Below, piece by piece: positions 33,439 through 42,058 of a stretch of 64,000 bases of DNA (positions within the stretch are counted from its first letter, which is position 1; every line of letters begins with the position of its first letter). The notes below the pieces were generated by a model, which searched no databases, was not told where the DNA came from, and saw only the letters and a list, made by a program, of their open reading frames with translations. Source of the stretch: Bacillota bacterium. Lineage in GTDB: Bacteria > Bacillota > Clostridia > Oscillospirales > Ruminococcaceae. Made by a program: the position numbers and the translations under genes. The stretch covers positions 124,001 through 188,000 of the forward strand of contig JAEZTV010000033.1 in NCBI GenBank assembly GCA_023421245.1, in the 5' to 3' direction.

Positions 33439-34287
33439 ATGCAAAAACATGAACAGGCCGAAAAAAGCATTATAAAAAAATACCGCAAAGAGATTTGGCT
33501 CAAGTTTATTGCAGGTATTAAAGAGTACGATCTGATACAGCCCGACGACGCGATTGCTGTATGCATCTCAGGCGGCAAGGACTCGATGCTGATGGCAAAG
33601 TGCTTTCAGCAGCTGCAAAAGCACAGCGATTTTCCCTTTACGGCGCGATATATGGTAATGGATCCCGGCTACAACCCGCGCAACCGGCAGATTATAGTGG
33701 AAAACGCTGAGACGCTGAACATCCCAATTGAAATTTTTGATACCGACATCTTCAACATCGTAGCCGATACCGAACGCTCCCCCTGCTACCTGTGCGCGCG
33801 GATGCGCCGCGGGTATCTCTACAGCCACGCAAGACAGCTTGGCTGCAACAAGATTGCGCTCGGGCACCACTTTGACGATGTGATTGAAACCACCCTCATG
33901 AGCATACTGTATGGCTCGGAGGTTAAGACGATGATGCCCAAGCTGCACAGCACGAATTTTTCCGGCATGCAGCTTATCCGCCCTATGTTTATGGTGCGCG
34001 AGGATGACATCCTAGCCTGGAAGCGGTACAACGAGCTTGAATTTATACGTTGTGCGTGCCGTCTGACCGAGAACTGTGTACTCGACGACGCGGGTATGGG
34101 ATCCAAAAGGCTTGAGATTAAGGCACTCATCCGCGACCTTAAGCGCGTAAACCCGAATGTGGATAAGAACATCTTTGCAAGCGCGCACAACATCAACCTC
34201 GATGCGATTATCGGCTACCGCGTCCGGGGCGAGAAGCACAGCTTTCTGGAGCATTACGAGAGTGACGGACATTCGGAGCCGCAATAA
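33439..34287 (+). CDS. TtcA-like tRNA thiolation ATPase
   Basis: 282-aa PP-loop ATPase of the TtcA/TilS family. The PP-loop SGGKDS follows A-V-C-I, a CYLCARMRRG segment gives a CxxC pair, and a CACRLTENC segment gives further cysteines, the arrangement of the [4Fe-4S]-dependent 2-thiocytidine enzymes. GHHFDDVIETTLMS is the typical HxxDD motif. The ATG at 33439 has GGAG 7 nt upstream and lies 32 bp after the desulfurase stop. The two genes probably supply and use sulfur for tRNA. TtcA of E. coli modifies C32; the target here is not proved. Confidence 0.8.
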   Translation: MQKHEQAEKSIIKKYRKEIWLKFIAGIKEYDLIQPDDAIAVCISGGKDSMLMAKCFQQLQKHSDFPFTARYMVMDPGYNPRNRQIIVENAETLNIPIEIFDTDIFNIVADTERSPCYLCARMRRGYLYSHARQLGCNKIALGHHFDDVIETTLMSILYGSEVKTMMPKLHSTNFSGMQLIRPMFMVREDDILAWKRYNELEFIRCACRLTENCVLDDAGMGSKRLEIKALIRDLKRVNPNVDKNIFASAHNINLDAIIGYRVRGEKHSFLEHYESDGHSEPQ

Positions 34288-34381
34288 CGATATCTTCACA
34301 AGGGCACTGCGGTAATATCCGGCACTGCGTACACCCTCATGCAAGAATTCGGGCAAGACTTTAATATTACATTACAGCAAA

Positions 34382-34424
34382 TTCCCCCGGCGAGTCCTCC
34401 ACGCAGAGGATTTCGCCGGGGGAA
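34382..34424. terminator. Long GC-rich hairpin between convergent genes
   Basis: Arms TTCCCCCGGCGA and TCGCCGGGGGAA with an inner CCTC/GAGG pair. On the plus strand the stem is followed by CGTGTTTTATGTTTTG, a usable T-rich tail. It separates the TtcA-like gene and the GltS-like gene. Confidence 0.7.
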
Positions 34425-34446
34425 CGTGTTTTATGTTTTGTTTCCC

Positions 34447-35841
34447 TTAACTTTCAGCCTTTGCTGCTTTGGTGCCGCGAAGCAAAAAGAAGTGTATGGC
34501 AAGACCATAAACAAGGCAGCTGCCAAGCGTGATGAAGAACATCGCGTCCGATTGCGGTGCAAGGCCGACAAACAGCAGCATCGGCGCGCCAAACAGGATG
34601 GCAAAGCTTGAGCCGGAAACCAGATTGAGCGTGGCGGGCGAGGAATAGTGCGGATCTACCTCCCGCAACAGCAGAATGCCGGTGCTCACTGTGCCGGTCA
34701 ACATACCGTACATTGAGAAAAACCCCTCGTGGTAGTAGTCGGGATAGAGGCGCTTACAGATCCATTTAAGGTAGAAGAGCGTGACAAAGCCGCCGATGGT
34801 GCTGAGCAGGATGAACGGGATCCACATTCCTTTCAGATCATCAATATTAATAGCACTGACCCCCGCGATAATCATCACATCAAAGATCATACCCGAGATG
34901 CGGTTGAGCAGATAGTTGTTGGGGTACTGGCGCTTAATAATTCCGCGCGCTTTTAGCTTCAGCAACAGGCTGCGCAGCGCAAGAGCGAGCATTGAGCCGA
35001 TGATGAAGTTAAAGCCCCAAATCAAAGCGCTAAGGGTTTCGGCCGTGCCCGCAAGCGCCGGAATGGCGGATAATCCCCCAGTGATGCCAAGCGACACCAG
35101 ATAGGTGGCAATGTAAACAAGCAGTACCATGGCAAGCTGCATGGTCAGCCTGTCTACCGACTCACCCATGGGAATCTCGCCCTCGTCCTGAAAATGCCCA
35201 ATGGTAATCTCTTTTTTCTTGTTTTTCTCATCCGACAGGTTGAGCTTACCTTTGCGAATGAGTATGTTCATATAGATGACTCCGCCGATGCAGGCCCACA
35301 AAAAGCCCATAGTGGAAAGCGCAAGGCCAAACGAGGAACCGCCCGCAAAGCCAAAGCCAATCTCATAGGTTGTACCAACATTGTTGGCCTGCCCGGGCCC
35401 TTGGCCATACGCCATGGGCAAAAGGATTCCCGCCGCCTTAAACAGCCCCGGGAAGATTGTATAGGCAAGCGCACCGGTAATTGCAAGGCCGACCACCGCT
35501 TGCAGAAGGTATGTGCCTACAATCAGCATACCGCTTTTAAGCCCATCGCGCTTTTGCTGGGGGTCGTCACCCGGTTTTGGCAGGCGCAGTCCAAGGGCAA
35601 TAAAGCCAAGTGCAATGGTGTGGTAGGTTATGTTCTCCATCAAAACGGTGTCGACCACAATAAGCCCTGCCGCACGGAGTGCGAGCGCCAACAGCCCTCC
35701 CAATACCGCCGTTGGCAACAGCATGTTGCGGATAAACGGTACCCTGCGTTGCAGCACGTTGGCTACCACCAGAATTGCCGCAAGGGTGCCAAGCTGGATA
35801 ATCGGACTCCACAGTTCGAAATTGGCTGCCGAAAACCCCAT
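34447..35841 (-). CDS. Sodium/glutamate symporter-like (GltS family) protein
   Basis: 464-aa membrane protein with about ten to twelve hydrophobic segments. The family pair of inverted halves is visible as LPMAYGQGPGQANNVG (near residue 145) and LTGTVSTGILLLREVDP (late), the hairpin loops that bind Na+ and substrate in GltS. The substrate could be glutamate or another organic anion. The ATG at 35841 has GGAGG 9 nt upstream; a longer N-terminal extension is possible but unlikely. It shares 4 bp spacing with the PlsC-like gene upstream, so they are co-transcribed. Confidence 0.75.
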   Translation of the reverse strand: MGFSAANFELWSPIIQLGTLAAILVVANVLQRRVPFIRNMLLPTAVLGGLLALALRAAGLIVVDTVLMENITYHTIALGFIALGLRLPKPGDDPQQKRDGLKSGMLIVGTYLLQAVVGLAITGALAYTIFPGLFKAAGILLPMAYGQGPGQANNVGTTYEIGFGFAGGSSFGLALSTMGFLWACIGGVIYMNILIRKGKLNLSDEKNKKKEITIGHFQDEGEIPMGESVDRLTMQLAMVLLVYIATYLVSLGITGGLSAIPALAGTAETLSALIWGFNFIIGSMLALALRSLLLKLKARGIIKRQYPNNYLLNRISGMIFDVMIIAGVSAINIDDLKGMWIPFILLSTIGGFVTLFYLKWICKRLYPDYYHEGFFSMYGMLTGTVSTGILLLREVDPHYSSPATLNLVSGSSFAILFGAPMLLFVGLAPQSDAMFFITLGSCLVYGLAIHFFLLRGTKAAKAES

Positions 35842-35845
35842 AGTA

Positions 35846-37066
35846 TTACTCCTCCTTATTGCAAATCTTAGGCGCTTGTACGCCATCTACGCGAATTTGT
35901 CCGAGTATTTTGCAGGCCTGGTGATACTTATACGCACTGCGCACCTTTTTTGATTTTATCTCATAATGCCGCCCGTCCGAGGTGGAGAACTGTAGCGTAA
36001 GCCTGCCCCATATCTCCACGCGCAGAAGGTTATGCAGCGGAAACTCAAAGTGTTTTTTCTCCCCTTCAAACGCAAAGCGGTCGCGATAGATGCTAAACCG
36101 CCCCGTGTCCAGAAAACTGTTGCGCTGTGCGCGTTCAAAGCTATGAAGGGTTTGGCCGTCATCGCTGAATATGGGAGCGTCATCCTGCGTTTGCACGACA
36201 TTGTGCAAATGCTGCTCAAGGTGCTGTGTTTGCCAGCGGTTCCAGTCAGCAATATTGTTGTAGGGTGCGCCGTGCAGGGTGCCCAGTTCATCGTATTCAA
36301 AACGCAGGCCGCAGCCGCAGTACGCACTGTTCCCTTTTGATTGGATGCTGGAAAACGCACCGCACGAAGGGCATGCATACAGGACGGTTTCGATGCTCTG
36401 CGCAAGGTTTTTACTCTTAAAGCGAACCGACTCTTGCTGCTGGTCCTCTTTTGCATCCACCCACAGGTCGTTTTTGATAAGCTCGGTCAGCTCCTTGGTG
36501 CTCATCTGCTTTACGGCATCGGGGGTAAGCACACGCACAAGACGGCATTCAACACGCCCGCGGCGCATTGTATCGCCCCAGCGCGGGAACGCCATGTACG
36601 CGCCATGTATGCGAAAAACCACGATAGGCACGGCGGCATGGCGCAGCAGCTTGCCGATTGCGGGAGAAAAGTCTTCAGTCTGACCGTCCCACGAGCGGTT
36701 GCCCTCCGGAAATACCCCTGCGCTTGCGCCGGAACGCAACGCCGAGAGAACATCGCGGATGGTGCGAATATCGCTTGTAGATTTAAGCTTTGGAATGGGT
36801 GAAAAGAGATAGCGGAGGATCGTGCTGATAACCCCAAGCCGGAAAATATGGTCGCTCGCCACATAAAAGACCGGTGCCGGAATACACAGTGAAACAAATA
36901 CCGGATCAAGATCGCTGTTGTGATTGGCAACCACAAAGCACGGGGTGGGAATCTGCCGCAGCTCGGATGCCGCCGGTAGTTTTAGATTAAACGCTAAGCG
37001 GCAATATGCTCTCATGATTGGGCGAAAGATTACTGTAGCAATTTTATGTCTCGTTTTTAGTTGCAT
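35846..37066 (-). CDS. PlsC-like acyltransferase with C-terminal zinc-ribbon and extra domain
   Basis: 406-aa protein. The N-terminal ~210 residues are a 1-acyl-glycerol-3-phosphate acyltransferase-like domain: HX4D motif NHNSDLD (His 49, Asp 54), FPEGNRS, and an R-I-H-G-A-Y segment. It continues with a putative zinc ribbon (CPSCG, then C-x-C) near residues 245-268 and then about 130 residues rich in aromatic and basic residues resembling a PH-like domain. The start ATG has GGAGG 5 nt upstream. An acyltransferase carrying a zinc ribbon is unusual; the extra part may direct the enzyme to a membrane or protein partner. Followed 4 bp later by the symporter gene. Confidence 0.75.
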   Translation of the reverse strand: MQLKTRHKIATVIFRPIMRAYCRLAFNLKLPAASELRQIPTPCFVVANHNSDLDPVFVSLCIPAPVFYVASDHIFRLGVISTILRYLFSPIPKLKSTSDIRTIRDVLSALRSGASAGVFPEGNRSWDGQTEDFSPAIGKLLRHAAVPIVVFRIHGAYMAFPRWGDTMRRGRVECRLVRVLTPDAVKQMSTKELTELIKNDLWVDAKEDQQQESVRFKSKNLAQSIETVLYACPSCGAFSSIQSKGNSAYCGCGLRFEYDELGTLHGAPYNNIADWNRWQTQHLEQHLHNVVQTQDDAPIFSDDGQTLHSFERAQRNSFLDTGRFSIYRDRFAFEGEKKHFEFPLHNLLRVEIWGRLTLQFSTSDGRHYEIKSKKVRSAYKYHQACKILGQIRVDGVQAPKICNKEE

Positions 37067-37363
37067 GGCCGCCTCCATTATAACAAGATTACCGTGTCCG
37101 TTTACAGACAATCGGTTTTCAGCCCAAAACCTTCAGCGCAAAACGGCATGATACAGTATTGCGTGCAACGGCTTAACTACTTCTATTATACATGGTTTAT
37201 GTAAAATCCACTAGCATCTTATACTATTCTCACCTTAAAATATAGATAAATCCTATCTATTATACCCGCTCAAAGCAGCGGGCGGCGGCAAAACCCCCGA
37301 AAAAGCCTTGCAGGGTGCAAATATCAACCTTGCCATTGTATATCTATCTTGTAGGAATAGCCA

Positions 37364-37393
37364 TTGACAAAGAACACTATGATACAATATTAT
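37364..37393 (+). promoter_or_regulatory. Promoter of the sulfur-amino-acid operon
   Basis: -35 TTGACA (37364-37369), 18-nt spacer, -10 TATTAT (37388-37393). The leader to the first enzyme is about 195 nt and contains a small reading frame. The 37067-37363 stretch upstream holds a GC-rich hairpin (CCCGCT/AGCGGG around 37266-37281) and a TATAAT-like box (minus strand, 37185-37190) possibly serving the acyltransferase; no gene is seen. Confidence 0.7.
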
Positions 37394-37490
37394 AAACATA
37401 ATTATATTGTAAAGCATAGTCAACATACTGGGATAATAGGATTGCAAAACCACTGCGCCTACCTTTTTTACAAGAGAGGAATGACACACC

Positions 37491-37583
37491 ATGCCGTCTG
37501 CAACCATCCGCGTAAATTCTCCCCCTGTTTTTCGAATGCGAGCTGCGATCTACGCCATAATGAGGCTGCAGTGCAACAATTAA
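37491..37583 (+). CDS. 30-residue candidate leader peptide
   Basis: A 30-codon reading frame in the leader of the sulfur-amino-acid operon, with GAGAGG upstream of its ATG, ending in TAA only 13 bp before the next start. The peptide begins M-P-S-A-T-I-R-V-N-S-P-P-V-F-R-M-R and ends with Met-Arg-Leu-Gln-Cys-Asn-Asn. The placement, with Met and Cys codons near the end and a downstream enzyme of Met/Cys metabolism, makes translational attenuation plausible. I do not know a named family. Confidence 0.55.
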   Translation: MPSATIRVNSPPVFRMRAAIYAIMRLQCNN

Positions 37584-37596
37584 AACGGAGGGCTAT

Positions 37597-38736
37597 ATGA
37601 TGGACTTTTCCACTGCTTGTATCCATACACAACAAAAGAATCCGGATGGTACGGGAGCGATTAGCACCCCAATCTACCAAACGGCCACCTTTGCCCACCC
37701 CGGGGTGGGGCAAAGCACCGGCTATGACTATTCGCGCGTGCAAAACCCGACGCGCGAGCAGCTTGAGCGTATGCTTGCACAGCTTGAGGGCGGCGCGGAT
37801 GCGCTTGCCTTCTCTTCCGGCATGGCGGCAGCCACCGCGCTGATGGAGCTGTTTTGCCCGGGAGACCATATCATCGCGTCGGATGACCTGTATGGCGGCT
37901 CGCGCAGGCTGTTTGATCATATCTCAAAAAAGAACGGGATTTCCGCCGACTATGTAAACACCTCAGACATCGCGCAGATACAACACCGCCTGACTCCCCG
38001 CACCAAGGCGGTGTTTGTGGAAACACCCAGCAATCCGATGATGCAGGTAACTGACATCGCCGCAGTGGCCGAGACGATATCGGGCAAAGATATTCTTCTG
38101 ATTGTCGATAACACCTTTTTAACACCTTTTTTTATGCGCCCTTTAAGCCTTGGCGCAGACATTGTGCTGCACAGCGGAACCAAATATTTAGGCGGGCATA
38201 ACGATACGCTGGCAGGGTTGTTGGTAGTCGGAAACGATGTGCTAGCCGAGCGCCTGCGGTTTATTCACAAGACCACCGGCGCGTGTCTTTCCCCTTTTGA
38301 CAGCTGGTTGCTTCTGCGCGGCATTAAAACCCTGCCGGTGCGCATGGAACGTCAGCAGCAGACCGCGCTTGCTGTTGCCGACTGGCTTTTGACGCATGAA
38401 AAGGTGCATGCGGTACACTATACGGGGCTTGCCACGCATCCCGATTACGAAATCTCCTGCCGTCAGGCATCCGGCTTTGGAGCGATGATCTCGTTTGAAA
38501 CCGATACCCCGCAGACCGCGCGTCATCTGCTGGAAAACGTTCGCATCATCCAGTACGCCGAAAGCCTTGGAGGCGTTGAATCGCTCATCACCTACCCCAT
38601 GCTGCAAACACATGCCGATGTACCTGAGCCGATTCGCAATACCAAGGGCATTACAGACCGGCTGCTTCGTTTGTCGGTGGGGCTGGAAAGTGCAAACGAC
38701 CTGATATTTGATCTCGAAAATGGTTTGAAAGGATAG
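37597..38736 (+). CDS. Cystathionine gamma-synthase/lyase family PLP enzyme
   Basis: 379-aa Cys/Met metabolism PLP enzyme (trans-sulfuration fold). Typical segments are FSSGMAA, D-D-L-Y-G-G-S-R-R, V-D-N-T-F-L-T-P, and the PLP lysine in HSGTKYLGGHNDT. The late IQYAESLGGVESL block fits cystathionine gamma-synthase, cystathionine gamma-lyase and O-acetylhomoserine sulfhydrylase alike; which reaction it does cannot be told. GGAGG precedes the ATG (37597; a second ATG at 37600 is equally placed). The next gene, a MalY/PatB-type lyase, follows after 5 bp, completing a probable transsulfuration pair. Confidence 0.88.
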   Translation: MMDFSTACIHTQQKNPDGTGAISTPIYQTATFAHPGVGQSTGYDYSRVQNPTREQLERMLAQLEGGADALAFSSGMAAATALMELFCPGDHIIASDDLYGGSRRLFDHISKKNGISADYVNTSDIAQIQHRLTPRTKAVFVETPSNPMMQVTDIAAVAETISGKDILLIVDNTFLTPFFMRPLSLGADIVLHSGTKYLGGHNDTLAGLLVVGNDVLAERLRFIHKTTGACLSPFDSWLLLRGIKTLPVRMERQQQTALAVADWLLTHEKVHAVHYTGLATHPDYEISCRQASGFGAMISFETDTPQTARHLLENVRIIQYAESLGGVESLITYPMLQTHADVPEPIRNTKGITDRLLRLSVGLESANDLIFDLENGLKG

Positions 38737-38741
38737 TACAA

Positions 38742-39917
38742 ATGAATTATGATTTCAATAAACTCATCGACCGTACCGGTACCGATTCATTAAAACACGA
38801 CTTTTCCGCCGAACGCGGTATGCCCGGGGATCTGCTGTCCATGTGGGTTGCCGACATGGATTTTGCTTCACCGCCCGCAGTAACCGAGGCCTTAATCGAG
38901 CGCTGCCGGCATCCTGTGTACGGCTACAGCGACACCCGAGAGGACTATGCAGCAGTGTTACAATCATGGTTTTCACGCCGCTTTGGATGGACAATTCAGG
39001 ATGAATGGCTGGTTAAAACCCCCGGCATTGTAAACAGCATCTGTGTTGCGGTGCGTGCATTAACCGTTCCGGGTGACGCGGTACTCATTCAGCAGCCGGT
39101 ATACTACCCCTTTTCCTCCTCGATTTCCGGCAACAGCCGCAAGCTGGTTGTCAGCTCACTTGTATATGAAAACGGCAGGTACCATATCGATTTTGAGGAT
39201 TTCGAGCGCAAGATTATCGAGAATAATGTTCGCATGTTCATTCTGTGCAGCCCACACAACCCTGTTGGGCGTGTATGGACAAAAGAGGAGCTGACACGGC
39301 TTGGCAACCTCTGTGTTGAGCATGGGGTTATCGTTATCGCTGACGAGATTCACGCTGATTTTGTTCACGCAGGGCACATCCACACGGTGTTTGCTTCGAT
39401 CTCCCCTGCATTTGCGCAGCAGACCGTTACCTGCACCGCGCCCACTAAAACCTTCAACCTTGCCGGGCTGCAGATCTCGAACATCTTCATTGCAAACGAA
39501 TCGATTCGCCGTAAATTCAAGGCAGAGCTCGCGCGTTCGGGCTACAACGAACCCAACATCATGGGCTATATTGCCTGCAAGGCGGCATACAAGCATGGCG
39601 AAGAATGGCTTTGCCAGCTAAAAGAATACCTTGCCGGCAACGTCGCACTGGTGCGGGAATTCTTACAGGAACACTTACCGCAGATTCGGCTGGTAGAGCC
39701 GGAGGGAACTTATCTGGTATGGCTTGATTTTCGCACACTCCGCCTATCCGACAAAGAGCTTGATGAGCTGATTGTGAACAAGGCAAAGCTGTGGCTGGAT
39801 GCCGGAACAATGTTTGGCGACGGCGGCAGCGGCTTTGAGCGCATCAACATCGCGTGCCCGCGTTCGGTGGTGCGGGAGGCGCTTGCTCGGATAGAAAAAG
39901 CGGTAAGGGAGCGATAA
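38742..39917 (+). CDS. patB: MalY/PatB family cystathionine beta-lyase
   Basis: 391-aa fold-type-I PLP enzyme cleaving C-S bonds of cystathionine and other cysteine conjugates, giving homocysteine. Family marks are the LSMWVADMDFASPPAV start, PGIVNSI segment, CSPHNPVGRVW and PLP lysine in TAPTKTFNLAGLQ. It fits after the gamma-synthase-like gene to make homocysteine for methionine. It ends at a bidirectional terminator. Symbol is by family; MalY-type regulatory activity has not been assessed. Confidence 0.85.
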   Translation: MNYDFNKLIDRTGTDSLKHDFSAERGMPGDLLSMWVADMDFASPPAVTEALIERCRHPVYGYSDTREDYAAVLQSWFSRRFGWTIQDEWLVKTPGIVNSICVAVRALTVPGDAVLIQQPVYYPFSSSISGNSRKLVVSSLVYENGRYHIDFEDFERKIIENNVRMFILCSPHNPVGRVWTKEELTRLGNLCVEHGVIVIADEIHADFVHAGHIHTVFASISPAFAQQTVTCTAPTKTFNLAGLQISNIFIANESIRRKFKAELARSGYNEPNIMGYIACKAAYKHGEEWLCQLKEYLAGNVALVREFLQEHLPQIRLVEPEGTYLVWLDFRTLRLSDKELDELIVNKAKLWLDAGTMFGDGGSGFERINIACPRSVVREALARIEKAVRER

Positions 39918-39946
39918 CCCTGCCGCGGTAAAAGTACAACAAAAAG

Positions 39947-39981
39947 GCCGCACCGTTTGCAGTCAGCGTAAACGGTGCGGC
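39947..39981. terminator. Bidirectional terminator
   Basis: 12-bp arms GCCGCACCGTTT and AAACGGTGCGGC with an 11-nt loop; the plus side ends with TATCCTTTT and the minus side with CTTTTTG. It separates the convergent patB-like and potD genes. Confidence 0.85.
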
Positions 39982-40003
39982 TATCCTTTTGGTTAATCTT
40001 TGC

Positions 40004-41212
40004 TTAGTAGTTATGACGGTTCTTTTTCGCCTTTCTATATAGCGGCAGGCCTACCGCAACCGCAACCGCAAGGGCAAGCAGCACTAAAATCATCCAGCTG
40101 CTGCTTTTCGCGTTGGCACCAAGCAGGTCGGTCCACAAGCTGTCGATGAGCGCATTGGTCTCGTCTGACAGGTTGATAAAGCTCTCGGTTTTATCCAGAA
40201 TCTCCTGCGGGGGGTACGCAATCTCATTGCCCGTAATCTCAGCATCAAGCACCTCAAATGCCCCTTGATGCGGTGTGGAGTAGCCGATGTATTCGCAGTT
40301 GGCTGCGGCCACCTCGGTTTCGGTCATAAAGTTAATATAAAGCTCCGCCGCCTGCTTGTTGGGCGCGCCTTTCGGGATACATAGGGCATCCACGAAGCGG
40401 TTGGTTCCCTCTGTGGGTACCGCCCAGGCAAGGTCGGGGTTGGTATCGATCATGGTGATTGCATCGCCCGCATAGTAAGGGGCAATGGCCGCCTCTCCGC
40501 CCTGCATCTTATCAAAGATTTCATCCATAACATAGGATTGGATCAACGGTTTTTGCCTCTTTAATTCGTCACCTGCCGCGCGCAACTCCGCCTCGTTCTC
40601 GGTGTTCTGCGAATATCCAAGGCGTGTAAGCGATAGGCCAAACGCATCGCGGGAGTTGGAAAACATGAGTATCCTGCCGCTATAATCCTCATCCCACAGG
40701 ATATCCCAGCTCGTGACGGGCTTTGTCACCATTGAGGTGTTGTAGATGATGCCCACCGTCCCCCACATATAGGGAACACTGTACCGGTTGCCCGGGTCGT
40801 AGATGGGGTCTTTGAACTCATCCATAATCATTGCAAAGTTCGGTATCATTGAAAAATCCAGTGGCTCGAGCATATCCTCTTTAATCATTCTGCTGATCAT
40901 ATAGTCAGATGGGATGATGACATCGTATTGTGAGCCGCCGCTTTTAAGCTTTGCGTAAAGCTCCTCGTTCGAGGCAAAGGTGGAGTACTGCACCTTGATG
41001 CCGGTAAGCGCCTCAAATTCAGCATTAATGGCAAGGGAGTCGTCCGATCCGTCCGAGATATACTCGCCCCAGTTGTAGACATTGAGCTTAATATTCTGCC
41101 CCTGTAAGCTGCTGTAGATATCGTCTTGTGCAACTGTGACTTCCGCTGTTACGGGCATCGTGCACATCAGCGCGACACACAGTGCCGCTGTTATAGAAAT
41201 AATTCGTTTCAT
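40004..41212 (-). CDS. potD: Spermidine/putrescine ABC transporter substrate-binding protein (PotD)
   Basis: 402-aa extracytoplasmic substrate-binding protein. It has an N-terminal signal peptide (residues about 1-24) and a PotD/PotF-type domain (LNVYNWGEYI, A-L-T-G-I-K-V-Q-Y-S-T-F, YDVIIPSDYM, PYMWGTVGIIYNTS). No lipobox is visible; instead the C-terminus carries a transmembrane segment (SSWMILVLLALAVAVAVGLPL) followed by a basic tail, so it seems held on the membrane by its C-terminus. Its start overlaps the potC stop by 4 bp. Last gene of potABCD. Confidence 0.93.
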   Translation of the reverse strand: MKRIISITAALCVALMCTMPVTAEVTVAQDDIYSSLQGQNIKLNVYNWGEYISDGSDDSLAINAEFEALTGIKVQYSTFASNEELYAKLKSGGSQYDVIIPSDYMISRMIKEDMLEPLDFSMIPNFAMIMDEFKDPIYDPGNRYSVPYMWGTVGIIYNTSMVTKPVTSWDILWDEDYSGRILMFSNSRDAFGLSLTRLGYSQNTENEAELRAAGDELKRQKPLIQSYVMDEIFDKMQGGEAAIAPYYAGDAITMIDTNPDLAWAVPTEGTNRFVDALCIPKGAPNKQAAELYINFMTETEVAAANCEYIGYSTPHQGAFEVLDAEITGNEIAYPPQEILDKTESFINLSDETNALIDSLWTDLLGANAKSSSWMILVLLALAVAVAVGLPLYRKAKKNRHNY

Positions 41213-42009
41213 ATTCTATCAACCTCCTTCTTAATCCTTTTGCGATAGATATTTGCATCCTTAATATTCATAATAATCAGGACGGTAAGCACGATAACAA
41301 AGATGATTGCCGACAGGGCGTTAATCTCGGGGCTTACCTTTTTGCGCGTCATCGAGAAGATGGTAATGGGCAAGGTCTGTGACGCCGGGCCACTCGTAAA
41401 ATAGCTGATGACAAAATCATCGATTGAATAGGTAAACGCCATGAGAAATCCGGTGACAATGCCCGGCATAATCTGCGGCAGTATCACCTTAAAGAACGCC
41501 TGCTTACGGTCACAGCCCAAATCCTGCGCCGCCTCGTAAAGGTGGGTATCCATCTGACGAATCTTCGGCATTACATTGAGTATAACATATGGAACATTAA
41601 ACGTAATATGAGCAATGATTAGTGTGGCATACCCAAGGCTGACACCTGCAAACACAAACAGCAGCATCAGCGAAACGCCGGTAACGATCTCGGGGTTGAT
41701 GACCGGCAGATAGGTGACGTTAATAACTGCGGCACGCAGCTTTCTGCCCAGCGAATTAATTCCCACTGCGGCAAGCGTCCCAAGCACGGTTGCAATCACC
41801 GACGAAACAGCGGCCACAAGAAGCGTGTTAAGCAGTGAAGCAATAATCGTCTCATTTTGAAACAGTCTGGCATACCATTCAAATGTAAAACCGGTCCACA
41901 CGTTGCGGCTTTTGGATGAGTTAAACGAAAAGATGATGAGCACCGCGATGGGTGCATATAAAAACAGATAAACAAGCCCCACATAAAAACGTGATATTGT
42001 TTTTGACAT
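41209..42009 (-). CDS. potC: Spermidine/putrescine ABC transporter permease PotC
   Basis: 266-aa permease with six hydrophobic segments and a conserved EAA loop (LYEAAQDLGCDRKQAFFKVILPQIMPGI) that contacts the ATPase. Together with PotB it forms the membrane channel. Its 3' end overlaps potD by 4 bp. The family's N-terminal domain and length are normal. Confidence 0.94.
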   Translation of the reverse strand: MSKTISRFYVGLVYLFLYAPIAVLIIFSFNSSKSRNVWTGFTFEWYARLFQNETIIASLLNTLLVAAVSSVIATVLGTLAAVGINSLGRKLRAAVINVTYLPVINPEIVTGVSLMLLFVFAGVSLGYATLIIAHITFNVPYVILNVMPKIRQMDTHLYEAAQDLGCDRKQAFFKVILPQIMPGIVTGFLMAFTYSIDDFVISYFTSGPASQTLPITIFSMTRKKVSPEINALSAIIFVIVLTVLIIMNIKDANIYRKRIKKEVDRI

Positions 42010-42058
42010 TGTGCCCCACCTCCATATATCGCCCGCAAGGCGTTTCTTCCCATCCGCT

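Noticed and set aside
37266..37320. GC-rich hairpin as a possible SAM or cobalamin riboswitch
   Set aside because: Conserved core sequences of those riboswitches are absent, and it lies upstream of the promoter of the Met/Cys genes.
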